A stretch of DNA of 64,000 nt. It comes from Streptomyces capillispiralis (GTDB lineage Bacteria > Actinomycetota > Actinomycetes > Streptomycetales > Streptomycetaceae). The stretch spans positions 3,876,501-3,940,500 of the forward strand of contig NZ_VIWV01000001.1 of assembly GCF_007829875.1 (NCBI RefSeq), in the 5' to 3' direction. The translations under genes were made by a program, and so were the position numbers. Below the pieces are notes generated by a model that made no database searches, was not told where the DNA came from, and saw only the letters and a program-made list of their open reading frames with translations. Shown in pieces: positions 1-7,111 of the stretch (position 1 is its first letter; every line of letters starts with the position of its first letter).

Positions 1-810
1 CACCTCGTCGCGGTCGTAGAACGGGTGCGTGCCGGGCTCGAACTCGGTGAGGGCGGCCTCGCCGCTCAGCTCGGGCGCGCCGAGGTCGCGCAGCGGGTCG
101 GCGAGGTCCTTGGTGAGGGCGTGCGCGACGTCGACGCGGAAGCCGTCCACGCCCCGGTCGGACCAGAAGCGCAGGGTGGTGCGGAAGTCGTCGCGGACGT
201 CCTGGTGGCCCCAGTTGAGGTCGGGCTGCTCGGCGGCGAACAGGTGCAGGTACCACTGCCCGTCCGGCACCCGCTGCCAGGCGCTGCCGCCGAACACGGA
301 CTGCCAGTCGGTGGGCGGCAGCTCGCCGCCGGGGCCGCGGCCGTCGCGGAAGACGTAGCGGTCGCGGGCCGGGGAGCCGGGTCCGGCGCGCAGCGCCTCC
401 TGGAACCAGACGTGCTGGTGGGAGGTGTGGTTGGGGACGATGTCGACGATCACCTTCAGACCGAGCCGGTGGGCTTCGCGGACCAGGGCGTCGAAGTCGT
501 CGAGGGTGCCCAGGCGCGGGTCGACGTCGCGCGGGTCGGCGACGTCGTAGCCGCCGTCGGCCAGCTCGGAGGGGTAGAAGGGGCTCAGCCACAGGGCGTC
601 GACGCCCAGGGCGGCGAGGTGGGTGAGGCGCCGGGTGATGCCGCGGAGGTCACCGAGCCCGTCGCCGTCGGCGTCGGCGAAGCTGCGGGGGTAGACCTGG
701 TAGACGACGGCCTGCCGCCACCAGTCGGGGTTCTTGGAGGAGAGGTCGGGCGTGGCGTCGGGGGCGGGGTGCGGGGGCCGGGGGCCGGGCGTGGCGGTGC
801 GATCGGTCAC
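1..810 (-). CDS. GH13 alpha-glucosidase (3' part outside window)
   Basis: Glycoside hydrolase family 13 enzyme, probably an exo-alpha-1,4-glucosidase for malto- or isomalto-oligosaccharides. The 270 visible residues cover the first half of the catalytic barrel: the entry VVYQVYPRSFADADGDG, then ALWLSPFYPS, the Asp/His region VIVDIVPNHTS and GVDGFRVDVAHAL, whose Asp would be the nucleophile. The gene runs off the left edge, so the acid/base Glu and C-terminal domain are not visible. The GTG start is fixed by AGGAGA five bases upstream. There is no signal peptide, so it should act in the cytoplasm on imported oligosaccharides. No transporter genes are visible, and the substrate cannot be fixed from this part. 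Confidence 0.9.
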   Translation of the reverse strand, partial: MTDRTATPGPRPPHPAPDATPDLSSKNPDWWRQAVVYQVYPRSFADADGDGLGDLRGITRRLTHLAALGVDALWLSPFYPSELADGGYDVADPRDVDPRLGTLDDFDALVREAHRLGLKVIVDIVPNHTSHQHVWFQEALRAGPGSPARDRYVFRDGRGPGGELPPTDWQSVFGGSAWQRVPDGQWYLHLFAAEQPDLNWGHQDVRDDFRTTLRFWSDRGVDGFRVDVAHALTKDLADPLRDLGAPELSGEAALTEFEPGTHPFYDRDEV

Positions 811-988
811 GCGGTCTCCTCTGGGTGCGTGCGGGCGACAGAAGTAAATCTGTCCACATCACCGTAAAAGCGAACACCCGGGCAGCAGGAGCCATTCCCA
901 CGGGTGTGGCGCACCCCACCATTCGTCCCGCATCCCACCATTCGTCCCGATGTGCCGGACGGCCGCCGGGAGAGCACCCGGCGGCCGG

Positions 989-1972
989 CTACGCCCCGGC
1001 CCGCTCGACCGTCGCCAGGTACAGCTCCACGTAGCGCTCCACGTCCACGTCCAGGCCGACGTCCACCAGGGGCTGCTCGCGCGTGCCGCCGTGGATCTCG
1101 GACTCGCCGACGCGCGGGCGGCGGTCGACGACGGTCTGGCCGCGGGTCGGTCCCGGGGCCAGGGAGACCTCGACGGGGAGCCGGTGGGTGGTCAGCCCCT
1201 CCGGGTCGGCGACCGCGCAGAGCGCGCCCGCGTCGCCGAGCCCGCCGGCGTCCTCGGCGGGGTCGTCGGGGCGGCTGCCCGGGGTGGCGGGGCGGTGCGC
1301 GAGCAGCTCACCGGCCAGCCGGGTGCCCGGTTCGGCGCTCGCGCGCAGCCGCCGGACCTCCGCCCCCGGGACGACGACCCGGGTGAACACGTCCAGGCCG
1401 TACATGGTGATCGGCACCCCGGCCGTGAGCAGGATCGCGGCGGCCTCGGGGTCGTGCCAGACGTTGAACTCGGCGACCGGTGTGGCGTTGCCCGCGCCCG
1501 CCGCGCCGCCCATGAACACGATCCGCTCGATGTTGCGGGTGACCTCGGGGTGGGTGCGCAGCAGCAGCGCGATGTTGGTCAGCGGGGCGGTGGGCACCAG
1601 GGTGACCGGGCGCGGGGAGGCGAGGATCTCGCGCCGCAGCAGGGTCACCGCGTCCACGTCCACCGGGGTGCGGCGCGGGGCGGGCAGGCCGAGGTCGCCC
1701 ATGCCGTCGTGGCCGTGGACGTGGCGCGCGGAGCGCGGTGCCTCGATCAGCGGGCGCTCGGCGCCCCGCGCCACCGGGACGTCCGGGGCGCCCGCCTGCT
1801 CCAGCACGGTCAGCGTGTTGCGGACGACGCCGTCCACGTCGGTGTTCCCGGCCACGCAGGTCACCGCGCGCAGGTCGATCCCCGGGTGGCGTACGGCGAA
1901 CAGCAGGGCCAGGGCGTCGTCGACACCGGTGTCGCAGTCGATGATCACCGGGGTGGGCTGTCCGTGTGTCAC
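989..1972 (-). CDS. Inosine/uridine-preferring nucleoside hydrolase
   Basis: Cleaves the N-glycosidic bond of ribonucleosides to give free base and ribose; cytosolic salvage enzyme. The 327-residue protein has the family's Ca2+-binding Asp cluster near the start (IIDCDTGVDDALAL, residues 9-22), the central MGGAAGAGNATPVAEFNVWHDPEAA segment (Asn, Phe, Asn, Asp ligands), and the late Asp/His region. Length is normal for the family. GTG start with AAAGGAG about 8 nt upstream. It begins 38 nt after the thrS stop on the same strand with no hairpin between, so it is probably cotranscribed and may share the upstream Thr-responsive attenuation. Base preference cannot be read from sequence. Confidence 0.9.
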   Translation of the reverse strand: MTHGQPTPVIIDCDTGVDDALALLFAVRHPGIDLRAVTCVAGNTDVDGVVRNTLTVLEQAGAPDVPVARGAERPLIEAPRSARHVHGHDGMGDLGLPAPRRTPVDVDAVTLLRREILASPRPVTLVPTAPLTNIALLLRTHPEVTRNIERIVFMGGAAGAGNATPVAEFNVWHDPEAAAILLTAGVPITMYGLDVFTRVVVPGAEVRRLRASAEPGTRLAGELLAHRPATPGSRPDDPAEDAGGLGDAGALCAVADPEGLTTHRLPVEVSLAPGPTRGQTVVDRRPRVGESEIHGGTREQPLVDVGLDVDVERYVELYLATVERAGA

Positions 1973-2010
1973 GTCGGAGGCTCCTTTCGAGCGGCTGCGG
2001 CCCGTCGACC

Positions 2011-3231
2011 CTACGCGGGGTCCCAGAGCGCGGTGCCGCGCCGGGCCGAGCGGTCGGCGACCCGGCGCAGCACCTCCGCCACGGGCAGGGCGCCGGGCCG
2101 CCGCCCGTCCCTGAGCCGCAGCGCGAGCAGCCCGTCCGCGGCCTCCCGCGCCCCGAGCACCGCCTGGTACGGCACCAGCCGCGCCCGGCGGATCCGCGCC
2201 CCCAGACTGCCCTCGCCGGTCCCGGCCATCTCCGCCCGCAGTCCGAGCGCACCGGCCCGGCGGACGACCTCGTACGCCCGTTCCTCCTGCTCCTCGCCCA
2301 CCGGCAGCACCACCAGCTGCACCGGGGCCAGCCACACCGGGAGGGCGCCGCCGTGCTGTTCCAGCAGGTGCGCGACCGCCCGTTCGACGCTGCCGATGAC
2401 GCTGCGGTGCACCATGACGGGGCGGTGCCTGGCGCCGTCGGGGCCGATGTAGCGCAGGTCGAAGCGTTCCGGCTGGTGGAAGTCGATCTGCACGGTGGAG
2501 AGGGTGGACTCGCGGCCCGCAGGGTCGGTGATCTGCACGTCGATCTTCGGGCCGTAGAAGGCGGCCTCGCCCTCGGCGGCCTCGTACGGGATGCCGGAGG
2601 AGTCCAGCACCTCGCGCAGGAGCGCGGTGGCCCGTCCCCACAGGGCCGGGTCGGCGACGTACTTGCCGCCGCCGCCCGGCAGGGACAGCCGGTGGCGGGC
2701 GGCGCGGATGCCCAGGTCGGCGTAGGCGCGGGCGATGAGGGCGAGCGCGGCACGGGCCTCCTCGACGGCCTGGTCCAGGGTGCAGAAGATGTGCGCGTCG
2801 TTGAGCTGGATGGCCCGTACGCGGGTGAGCCCGCCGAGGACACCCGACAGCTCGGCGCGGTACATGCCGCCCAACTCGGCCATGCGGTACGGCAGTTCGC
2901 GGTAACTGCGGGAGCGGGAGCGGTAGATGAGGGCGTGGTGGGGGCAGAGGCTGGGGCGCAGCAGGACCTGCTCCGCGCCGAGTTCCATGGGCGGGAACAT
3001 GTCGTCGCCGTAGTGGTCCCAGTGCCCGGAGATCTCGTACAGCTCGCGTTTGCCGAGCACGGGCGAGTACACGTGCCGGTAGCCGGCCGCGCGCTCCGCC
3101 TCGCGGACGTACTCCTCCAGGGTGTGCCGGACGAGGGCGCCGTCGGGGAGCCAGTACGGCAGTCCCGCGCCCATCAGCGGATCGGTGTCGAACAGGCCCA
3201 GCTCGCGGCCGAGACGTCGGTGGTCGTGCAC
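2011..3231 (-). CDS. thrS: Short-form threonyl-tRNA synthetase (no TGS or editing domain)
   Basis: Class II synthetase that charges tRNA-Thr. The 406-residue product has the catalytic core and C-terminal anticodon-binding domain only. The catalytic zinc ligands are visible: Cys96 in RPSLCPHH, His in NDAHIF and His in VMVHRSVIGS; the motif 3 Arg follows in SVERAVAHLLEQHGG. Canonical bacterial ThrRS is about 640 residues with N-terminal TGS and editing domains that clear Ser-tRNA-Thr; both are absent. It is therefore probably a second, inducible copy beside a full-length enzyme elsewhere. I chose the GTG at 3231 because GAGGAGA sits 6 nt upstream; a frame-open ATG at 3288 would run through the terminator hairpin. 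The leader holds a Thr-codon attenuator. Confidence 0.92.
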   Translation of the reverse strand: MHDHRRLGRELGLFDTDPLMGAGLPYWLPDGALVRHTLEEYVREAERAAGYRHVYSPVLGKRELYEISGHWDHYGDDMFPPMELGAEQVLLRPSLCPHHALIYRSRSRSYRELPYRMAELGGMYRAELSGVLGGLTRVRAIQLNDAHIFCTLDQAVEEARAALALIARAYADLGIRAARHRLSLPGGGGKYVADPALWGRATALLREVLDSSGIPYEAAEGEAAFYGPKIDVQITDPAGRESTLSTVQIDFHQPERFDLRYIGPDGARHRPVMVHRSVIGSVERAVAHLLEQHGGALPVWLAPVQLVVLPVGEEQEERAYEVVRRAGALGLRAEMAGTGEGSLGARIRRARLVPYQAVLGAREAADGLLALRLRDGRRPGALPVAEVLRRVADRSARRGTALWDPA

Positions 3232-3272
3232 GGCGGTCTCCTCGTGGTCGTGAGGCGAGCGGCACCGTGCGA

Positions 3273-3304
3273 CGAAGCCCCGGGGCACTCGCCCCGGGGC
3301 TTCG
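3273..3304 (-). terminator. Attenuator terminator hairpin in the thrS leader
   Basis: Perfect 14-bp inverted repeat (arms 3273-3286 and 3291-3304, 4-nt loop) lying between the Thr-rich leader ORF and the thrS start, 42 nt upstream of the GTG. No long U-tract follows, which is common for Streptomyces terminators. Its position makes it a transcription attenuator rather than an end-of-gene terminator. Confidence 0.75.
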
Positions 3305-3317
3305 CGGTGGTCAGCTG

Positions 3318-3374
3318 TCAGCGCGCCGGGACACTCTCCGGCGTCGTCGTGAGCGACAGGTCGGCACGCTGCAT
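3318..3374 (-). CDS. 18-residue Thr-rich leader peptide of thrS
   Basis: Small ORF encoding MQRADLSLTTTPESVPAR, with three consecutive ACG Thr codons at 3342-3350, just before a hairpin (3324-3343) and upstream of the perfect terminator. The stop TGA is 14 nt before the terminator stem. There is no Shine-Dalgarno, but TACGGT ends 7 nt before the ATG, so translation would start on a leaderless mRNA, as reported for other Streptomyces attenuator peptides such as the trp leader. Inferred role: when charged tRNA-Thr is scarce the ribosome stalls on the Thr codons and the downstream terminator fails to form, so thrS is transcribed. The peptide itself is probably not functional. Confidence 0.75.
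   Translation of the reverse strand: MQRADLSLTTTPESVPAR
3324..3343 (-). promoter_or_regulatory. Pause / anti-antiterminator hairpin of the thrS leader
   Basis: Arms CGCCGG and CCGGCG with an 8-nt loop, starting at the third Thr codon. A ribosome stalled on the Thr codons would cover the 5' arm and free the 3' arm (CCCGGCGCG), which can pair with CGCG and CCGGG in the 5' half of the terminator. This is the alternative pairing expected of classical ribosome-mediated attenuation. It is inferred from base pairing only. Confidence 0.55.
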
Positions 3375-3381
3375 GCCGGCG

Positions 3382-3387
3382 ACCGTA
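3382..3387 (-). promoter_or_regulatory. -10 hexamer of the thrS leader transcript
   Basis: TACGGT (TAnnnT type) with 7 nt to the A of the leader-peptide ATG, so that A is the predicted transcription start. No convincing -35 hexamer is visible in the G/C-rich sequence upstream. Confidence 0.45.
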
Positions 3388-3531
3388 ACAGGGGGCGGCC
3401 GGGCGCGCGAGCCGGTTTCCCGCGCGGGCGGCTCACCCGGACGGCCCGCCGCGCTGGTGGGGCGGTCGGCCCGGTGGTGCCGTAGGAGCACGTCCGCCCG
3501 TGGACGGCCCGGTTCCCCAGGAGGCACCCCG

Positions 3532-4341
3532 ATGACCCATGCCCTGGCCGCCACCCGCGCCCTCTTCGCCTCCGCGCTGTCGGTGGGCGCCCTGCTGGCC
3601 GCGGCGGGCTGTTCCCTCGGGGACCGGGAGGTGCCCCGCGCGCTGCCCGCGGGCGTGTCCGATCCCCCGTCCGCGTCCGCGTCCGCGTCCGCCGCCGCCT
3701 CGGAGCAGCCGTCACCGGCGGCCCCGCCCGCGCTGAACGAGGCGCAGATGAGGGCGGCGTTGATCACGGAGGCGGACCTGGGCGAGCCGTGGATGGCGAG
3801 CCGCGGCGCGGCGACCTGGCGGGACGGGATGCTCAAGGCGGAGACGGAGGACGCCGACTGCCGGCGGCTGCTCGACGCCCTCTACACGGAGGAGCTGTTC
3901 GGCACACCGGCCGGCCCCCGCGCCACGGCCACCCTGGACGACGCCTACAACGACACGCAGCTGCGCTACCAGGTCGCCGCGTACCCGTCCGCCGACGTGG
4001 ACCGCGTGCTGGCATGGCTGAGCGGACTGCCGGAGCGCTGCGGGGAGTTCAGGGCCACGACCACCCGGGCCGGCGCCCAGCTCGTCGAGGTGACGGAGCT
4101 GCCGCTGCCGGAGGCCGGTGACGCGCGGGCGGCCCTGCGGCTCACCATGACCGGGGAGGCGTCCGACGGGATGCCGACGTACCTCACCGTGGACGTCGCC
4201 GCCGTCCGCGTCGGCGAGGACACCATCACCCTGACCAACGGCGGCTTCGGCGCGGTCCTGCCCGAGGTCACCCAGGCGGTGTCCCAGCTCGGCGCGGACC
4301 GCCTGGCGGAGGTCGCACGCCAGGGGCGGGTACGGGTCTGA
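3532..4341 (+). CDS. Secreted lipoprotein, PknH-like sensor-type fold not proven
   Basis: Protein of 269 residues of unknown function. It has an n-region, a hydrophobic stretch and a lipobox ending LLAAAGCSLG (Cys at about residue 27), so it should be anchored to the outer face of the membrane. A Ser/Ala/Pro linker (SASASASAAASEQPSPAAPP) follows, then a globular domain of about 200 residues with a paired-Cys pattern (DADCRRLL and PERCGEFR). The start is set by AGGAGG 7 nt before the ATG. The gene stands alone between the divergent thrS leader and a terminator. The layout, with paired Cys in a secreted alpha/beta domain, resembles the extracellular PknH-type domain, but I cannot confirm that without a structure search. 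Confidence 0.8.
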   Translation: MTHALAATRALFASALSVGALLAAAGCSLGDREVPRALPAGVSDPPSASASASAAASEQPSPAAPPALNEAQMRAALITEADLGEPWMASRGAATWRDGMLKAETEDADCRRLLDALYTEELFGTPAGPRATATLDDAYNDTQLRYQVAAYPSADVDRVLAWLSGLPERCGEFRATTTRAGAQLVEVTELPLPEAGDARAALRLTMTGEASDGMPTYLTVDVAAVRVGEDTITLTNGGFGAVLPEVTQAVSQLGADRLAEVARQGRVRV

Positions 4342-4387
4342 CGGGTACGGGTCCGACGGGTACGGGTCCGACGGGTACGGGTCCGGC
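4328..4387 (+). repeat. Four 15-bp tandem repeats after the lipoprotein gene
   Basis: Four near-perfect copies of GGGTACGGGTCCGAC, the first one containing the stop codon of the lipoprotein gene. They look like slippage or duplication of the gene's 3' end. No function is apparent. Confidence 0.8.
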
Positions 4388-4401
4388 GGGCCGGGCCGAC
4401 G

Positions 4402-4430
4402 ACGGGAGCCGGCGTCGCGCCGGCTCCCGT
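4402..4430. terminator. Bidirectional terminator hairpin
   Basis: 13-bp perfect stem (ACGGGAGCCGGCG and its complement) with a 3-nt loop between two convergent genes. The right arm reaches the first base of the TGA of the minus-strand gene. Confidence 0.75.
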
Positions 4431-4705
4431 CAGCTCATGCGGTCCACGGCCTCCTTGGCCTCGACCAGGTCCGCGCCGGTGGCCTCCCGGTAGACCTTGA
4501 TCGCCTGCACCTTCCTGCCCTGCCGGACCAGGGCGGCGATCTCGTCCGCCCGCGGCACCTCCTCGCGCAGGCCCAGGTGACCCAGCACCAGGTCGAGCTT
4601 GCGCTCGGCGCGGGCGGCACGGCGCTCGGCCCGGGTCAGGCGGGTCTGGAGGGCGGCGACACCGAGGATCACGACGCAGGTGAGGAAGAGTACGGCTGTG
4701 TCCAT
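4430..4705 (-). CDS. Membrane-anchored protein with ribosomal L7/L12 C-terminal-like domain
   Basis: Protein of 91 residues. Residues 1-20 (MDTAVLFLTCVVILGVAALQ) form one membrane segment, residues 21-45 are an Arg/Ala/Glu-rich amphipathic helix, and residues 50-91 match the C-terminal helix-strand pattern of ribosomal protein L7/L12 (KVQAIKVYREATGADLVEAK). In the ribosome that domain contacts translation factors. Here it is tethered to the membrane; homologues occur across actinobacteria without a known role. The ATG has no strong Shine-Dalgarno. It is a single gene, isolated by a terminator on one side and repeats on the other. Confidence 0.75.
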   Translation of the reverse strand: MDTAVLFLTCVVILGVAALQTRLTRAERRAARAERKLDLVLGHLGLREEVPRADEIAALVRQGRKVQAIKVYREATGADLVEAKEAVDRMS

Positions 4706-4768
4706 GGGCGCCAAGGGTAGGGAACGGGAGGCTGGTTGGCGCCGCCGGGTGCCGTGCGGTGCGGTGCC

Positions 4769-4837
4769 GTGGGCTGCCGGGCGGTGCGGTGCTGTGGGCT
4801 GCCGGGCGGTGCTGTGGCGTGGGCTGCCGGGCGGTGC
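4769..4837. repeat. Three 19-bp repeats at 25-bp spacing
   Basis: Copies of GTGGGCTGCCGGGCGGTGC at 4769-4787, 4794-4812 and 4819-4837, with variable 6-nt spacers. They sit in the gap between two minus-strand genes, directly after the XRE-TPR stop codon. The preceding 30 bases are a degenerate continuation. Confidence 0.8.
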
Positions 4838-4838
4838 G

Positions 4839-6182
4839 TCAGAGCGGGGGCTGTGCGGGTGCCGGGCCCAGGGTCGTCGTGCCCGGGGCGGTGCGGTGGC
4901 CCAGGCCCGTGCGGTAGGCGTCCAGGGCCGCCTCGACGCGGCCGGTGCGGCGCAGCAGGTCGCCGAGGAGGCGGCACAGGTCGGCCAGGTCACCGGCGGC
5001 GCCCGCGCGTTCCAGCAGGCTCATCGCGCGGACGTAGTGCTCCTCGGCCTGCTCGGTCCGGCGGGCGTCCTCGGCGATGATGCCGAGCAGCCGGTGCGCG
5101 GCCGCCGCGTGCACCGCGCCCCGCTCGGGGGAGAGCCCGCCGAGCACGTCCCGCAGCAGGTCGGCGGCCTCCTGGGAACTGCCGCGCCGGTGCAGGACGT
5201 CGGCCAGCTCGACGGTGACCTGACTGCTGTAGAGGGACGCCCGCTTGGCCGACAGCATCTCCAGCGCCTCGCGCAGCTCCCGCTCCGCGCTCTCGAGCCG
5301 GCCGTTCTGCGCGTAGACGTAGCCGCGCATCCAGTGGCAGTTGGCCAGTTCGGTGCGCAGTTGCAGTCCGCGGTACAGCTCCGCCGCCTTGGCCAGCGAG
5401 GCGTCCGCCTCGGCGAGGCGGCCCTCGGCGAGCAGGGTGCGCGCCACCGACCGGTGCATGCGCGCCACCAGCGCGGGATCACCGGACTGCGGCGCGAGCG
5501 CCAGCGCCACCTCGGCCGCCTGCGCGGCCCGCGCATGGGCGCCCATGTCCATGTACGGCCCGATCGCGCTGGCGTAGAGCAGCAGCAGCGCGTCCGGGTC
5601 GTGCAGCCCGCCGCGGTTCAGCTCGTCGATCGTGGATTCCAGCAGGTAGACCGCGTACCGCAGCTCCCCGGCGAGGTAGTGCGCGACCGCCCGGCCGCGC
5701 AGCGCCGGCACCCGGGCGGGCAGCGGGGCCTCGGCGAGCCGGGCCTCGGCCCGCTCGAAGTACTGGCGGCCCTCGACCAGCTCGCCGGTCTCCAGCGCGC
5801 ACTCCCCGAGCCCGAGCAGCGCGGCGGCCTGCTCCTCGGGCAGGCCGTGCGCCTCCGCCTCGGCCAGCAGCCCGGTGTACTGCTCCACCGCCGCCTCCGC
5901 CTCACCGACGGCGAGGGTGCGCTGCGCCCCGGTCAGCCGCAGGTGCAGCTCGGTCACGAGGCGGGCCGGGCGTCCGGTGGCCAGTTCGTCGAACGCGACT
6001 CCGAGGCGGTCGGCGAGATGCCGTAACGCCTCGTCGGAGGGGCGCACCCGTCCGGCCTCCAGGGTGGAGATGTACGCGGGCGTGTACACCGGCTCGGCCA
6101 GCTGTTTCTGGGTCAGCCCGCGCTCCACGCGCAACTGCTGCACCCGGCGTCCGATGGTCCCCGGCTCGTCCCGCTCCCCCAT
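4839..6182 (-). CDS. XRE-family regulator with TPR sensor domain (RRNPP-like)
   Basis: Protein of 447 residues. Residues 8-70 form an XRE helix-turn-helix (GRRVQQLRVERGLTQKQLAE, then PAYISTLEAGRVRPS). Residues 75-440 are a solenoid of about nine TPR-like helix pairs rich in Ala/Leu/Glu (for example QAAALLGLGECALETGELVE). This is the architecture of RRNPP peptide-sensing regulators. ATG with GGGGGAG 6-7 nt upstream. It is divergent from a 54-codon gene for a small exported peptide across a 97-nt region containing a TTAAAC operator-like array. Inferred job: cytoplasmic receptor that binds a processed peptide and controls the shared promoter region. An alternative is an antibiotic-cluster-style XRE-TPR regulator with no peptide ligand. 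Confidence 0.85.
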   Translation of the reverse strand: MGERDEPGTIGRRVQQLRVERGLTQKQLAEPVYTPAYISTLEAGRVRPSDEALRHLADRLGVAFDELATGRPARLVTELHLRLTGAQRTLAVGEAEAAVEQYTGLLAEAEAHGLPEEQAAALLGLGECALETGELVEGRQYFERAEARLAEAPLPARVPALRGRAVAHYLAGELRYAVYLLESTIDELNRGGLHDPDALLLLYASAIGPYMDMGAHARAAQAAEVALALAPQSGDPALVARMHRSVARTLLAEGRLAEADASLAKAAELYRGLQLRTELANCHWMRGYVYAQNGRLESAERELREALEMLSAKRASLYSSQVTVELADVLHRRGSSQEAADLLRDVLGGLSPERGAVHAAAAHRLLGIIAEDARRTEQAEEHYVRAMSLLERAGAAGDLADLCRLLGDLLRRTGRVEAALDAYRTGLGHRTAPGTTTLGPAPAQPPL

Positions 6183-6228
6183 GCCAACTCCCCCAGCGCC
6201 CCTTGCCGTTCGCGACCGACAGCCCCTA

Positions 6229-6258
6229 GGTTAAACCGCGAATTAAACGTGCTTAACC
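6229..6258. promoter_or_regulatory. AT-rich operator candidate between XRE-TPR and peptide gene
   Basis: In an otherwise G/C-rich gap, GGTTAA (6229) and TTAACC (6253) form an inverted repeat. Between them TTAAAC occurs twice, 12 bp apart (6231 and 6243). It lies midway between the two divergent starts, where an autoregulating HTH protein would be expected to bind. Confidence 0.45.
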
Positions 6259-6279
6259 CATCGCTGTTGCGAGGTCGCC

Positions 6280-6444
6280 GTGCTGGAACGCACACGCACC
6301 ACCGAGCGTTACGCCCGAGGCTTCGCCGCGGCCGTCGCCGCGGTCGCGGCACTGGTCCTGGCGGCCAACGCGGGCCCGGCCAGAGCCTCCCACCCCGAGC
6401 CCGACCACCAGCCCACGGCACCGGCGGAGGCGGCGGTACGGTGA
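6280..6444 (+). CDS. Small exported peptide precursor, divergent from XRE-TPR gene
   Basis: Protein of 54 residues starting at GTG with GAGG 6 nt upstream. The N-terminus is basic (RTRTTERYARG), followed by a hydrophobic Ala/Val/Leu core (residues 15-31) and an AxA signal-peptidase site (PARAS), leaving a mature peptide of about 17 residues rich in Pro, His and Glu (SHPEPDHQPTAPAEAAVR). Codon bias and third-position G/C are typical of a real gene. Its size, secretion signal and position facing the XRE-TPR regulator suggest a peptide pheromone precursor. This is inferred from context; no family was recognised. A 7-bp hairpin follows at 6479-6494. Confidence 0.6.
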   Translation: MLERTRTTERYARGFAAAVAAVAALVLAANAGPARASHPEPDHQPTAPAEAAVR

Positions 6445-6478
6445 GTCCGCCACCCGGCGCACTCCGGCGCCCGGACCC

Positions 6479-6494
6479 GGGCACCTTGGTGCCC
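6479..6494 (+). terminator. Weak hairpin after the peptide gene
   Basis: GGGCACC/TT/GGTGCCC, a 7-bp stem 34 nt after the peptide gene stop. The rest of the gap to 6726 shows no gene; it is C-rich and low in complexity. Confidence 0.35.
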
Positions 6495-6726
6495 TCGGTG
6501 ACCGGCCGACGACGTCCCGGTGCCCCGTTCCCCTGCCGCCCGGTGTCTGACTCCCCGCTGCCCGGCCCCCGACGCCTCCCCCGGTGACCGCCTCAAGGCG
6601 CCCCCGTCGACCGGTGCCGACGCCCGCCTCCCCCTGACCGCCCCCGCCCCACACCCGCCGCTCCCGCGTCCCCCCGGGTGACGCAAATCATCGCTTTCGT
6701 GGCTCCTCGGCCCCCTCGGCCCCGCT

Positions 6727-6732
6727 TACGGT
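6727..6732 (+). promoter_or_regulatory. -10 hexamer, predicted leaderless promoter
   Basis: TACGGT with exactly 7 nt to the A of the ATG at 6740, the same hexamer and spacing as the thrS leader peptide. No -35 motif is clear. Confidence 0.4.
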
Positions 6733-6739
6733 GGGACGC

Positions 6740-7111
6740 ATGTCCCCTCTGGCCGAGATCAGCAGCGCGTTCGCGCCCCGCTTCGCGGAGTTCGCGTTCG
6801 AGCCCGCGTTCACGGCTGCCGTCGACCAGCACGTGGCCGAGATCAGGGACCGGCTGTCGGCCGGCGGCCCCGCGCTCGTGCCCCCGCCCCCGCCGCACGA
6901 GGACCTCACCGACTACGCGCTCGGCTTTCTCGACGCGCTCGCCGAGCTGGACTGGCGCGAGCCCGTCGGGCACGACTACGCCGTGTGCCGACTGACCGCC
7001 ATCAGCTGGCTGGTCCACCGGCACGGCCTCCTCGACACGAACACCACGGGCCCGGACGAGGACACCGCCGGTCTCGACGACCACGAGGGCCGCGAGAGCC
7101 AGGAGCGGTAG
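6740..7111 (+). CDS. Conserved small acidic protein of unknown function
   Basis: Protein of 123 residues with no signal or membrane segment, predicted mostly helical. Conserved-looking features are DYALGFLDALAELDW near residue 60 and YAVCRLTAISWLVHRHGLL near residue 85, followed by an acidic, disordered tail (DEDTAGLDDHEGRESQER). I do not recognise the family. The ATG at 6740 is chosen over the in-frame GTG at 6731 because the -10 hexamer predicts transcription starting at the ATG. The stop codon lies inside a 14-bp tandem repeat array, so the last few residues may vary between strains. Confidence 0.7.
   Translation: MSPLAEISSAFAPRFAEFAFEPAFTAAVDQHVAEIRDRLSAGGPALVPPPPPHEDLTDYALGFLDALAELDWREPVGHDYAVCRLTAISWLVHRHGLLDTNTTGPDEDTAGLDDHEGRESQER

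Noticed and set aside
989..3265. Very long open frame spanning nucleoside hydrolase and the antisense of thrS
   Set aside because: High G/C keeps antisense frames open; only the portion from 1972 has family motifs and a ribosome site.
3241..3400. T-box riboswitch upstream of thrS
   Set aside because: No T-box or specifier stem was seen; the leader ORF plus terminator explains the region better.
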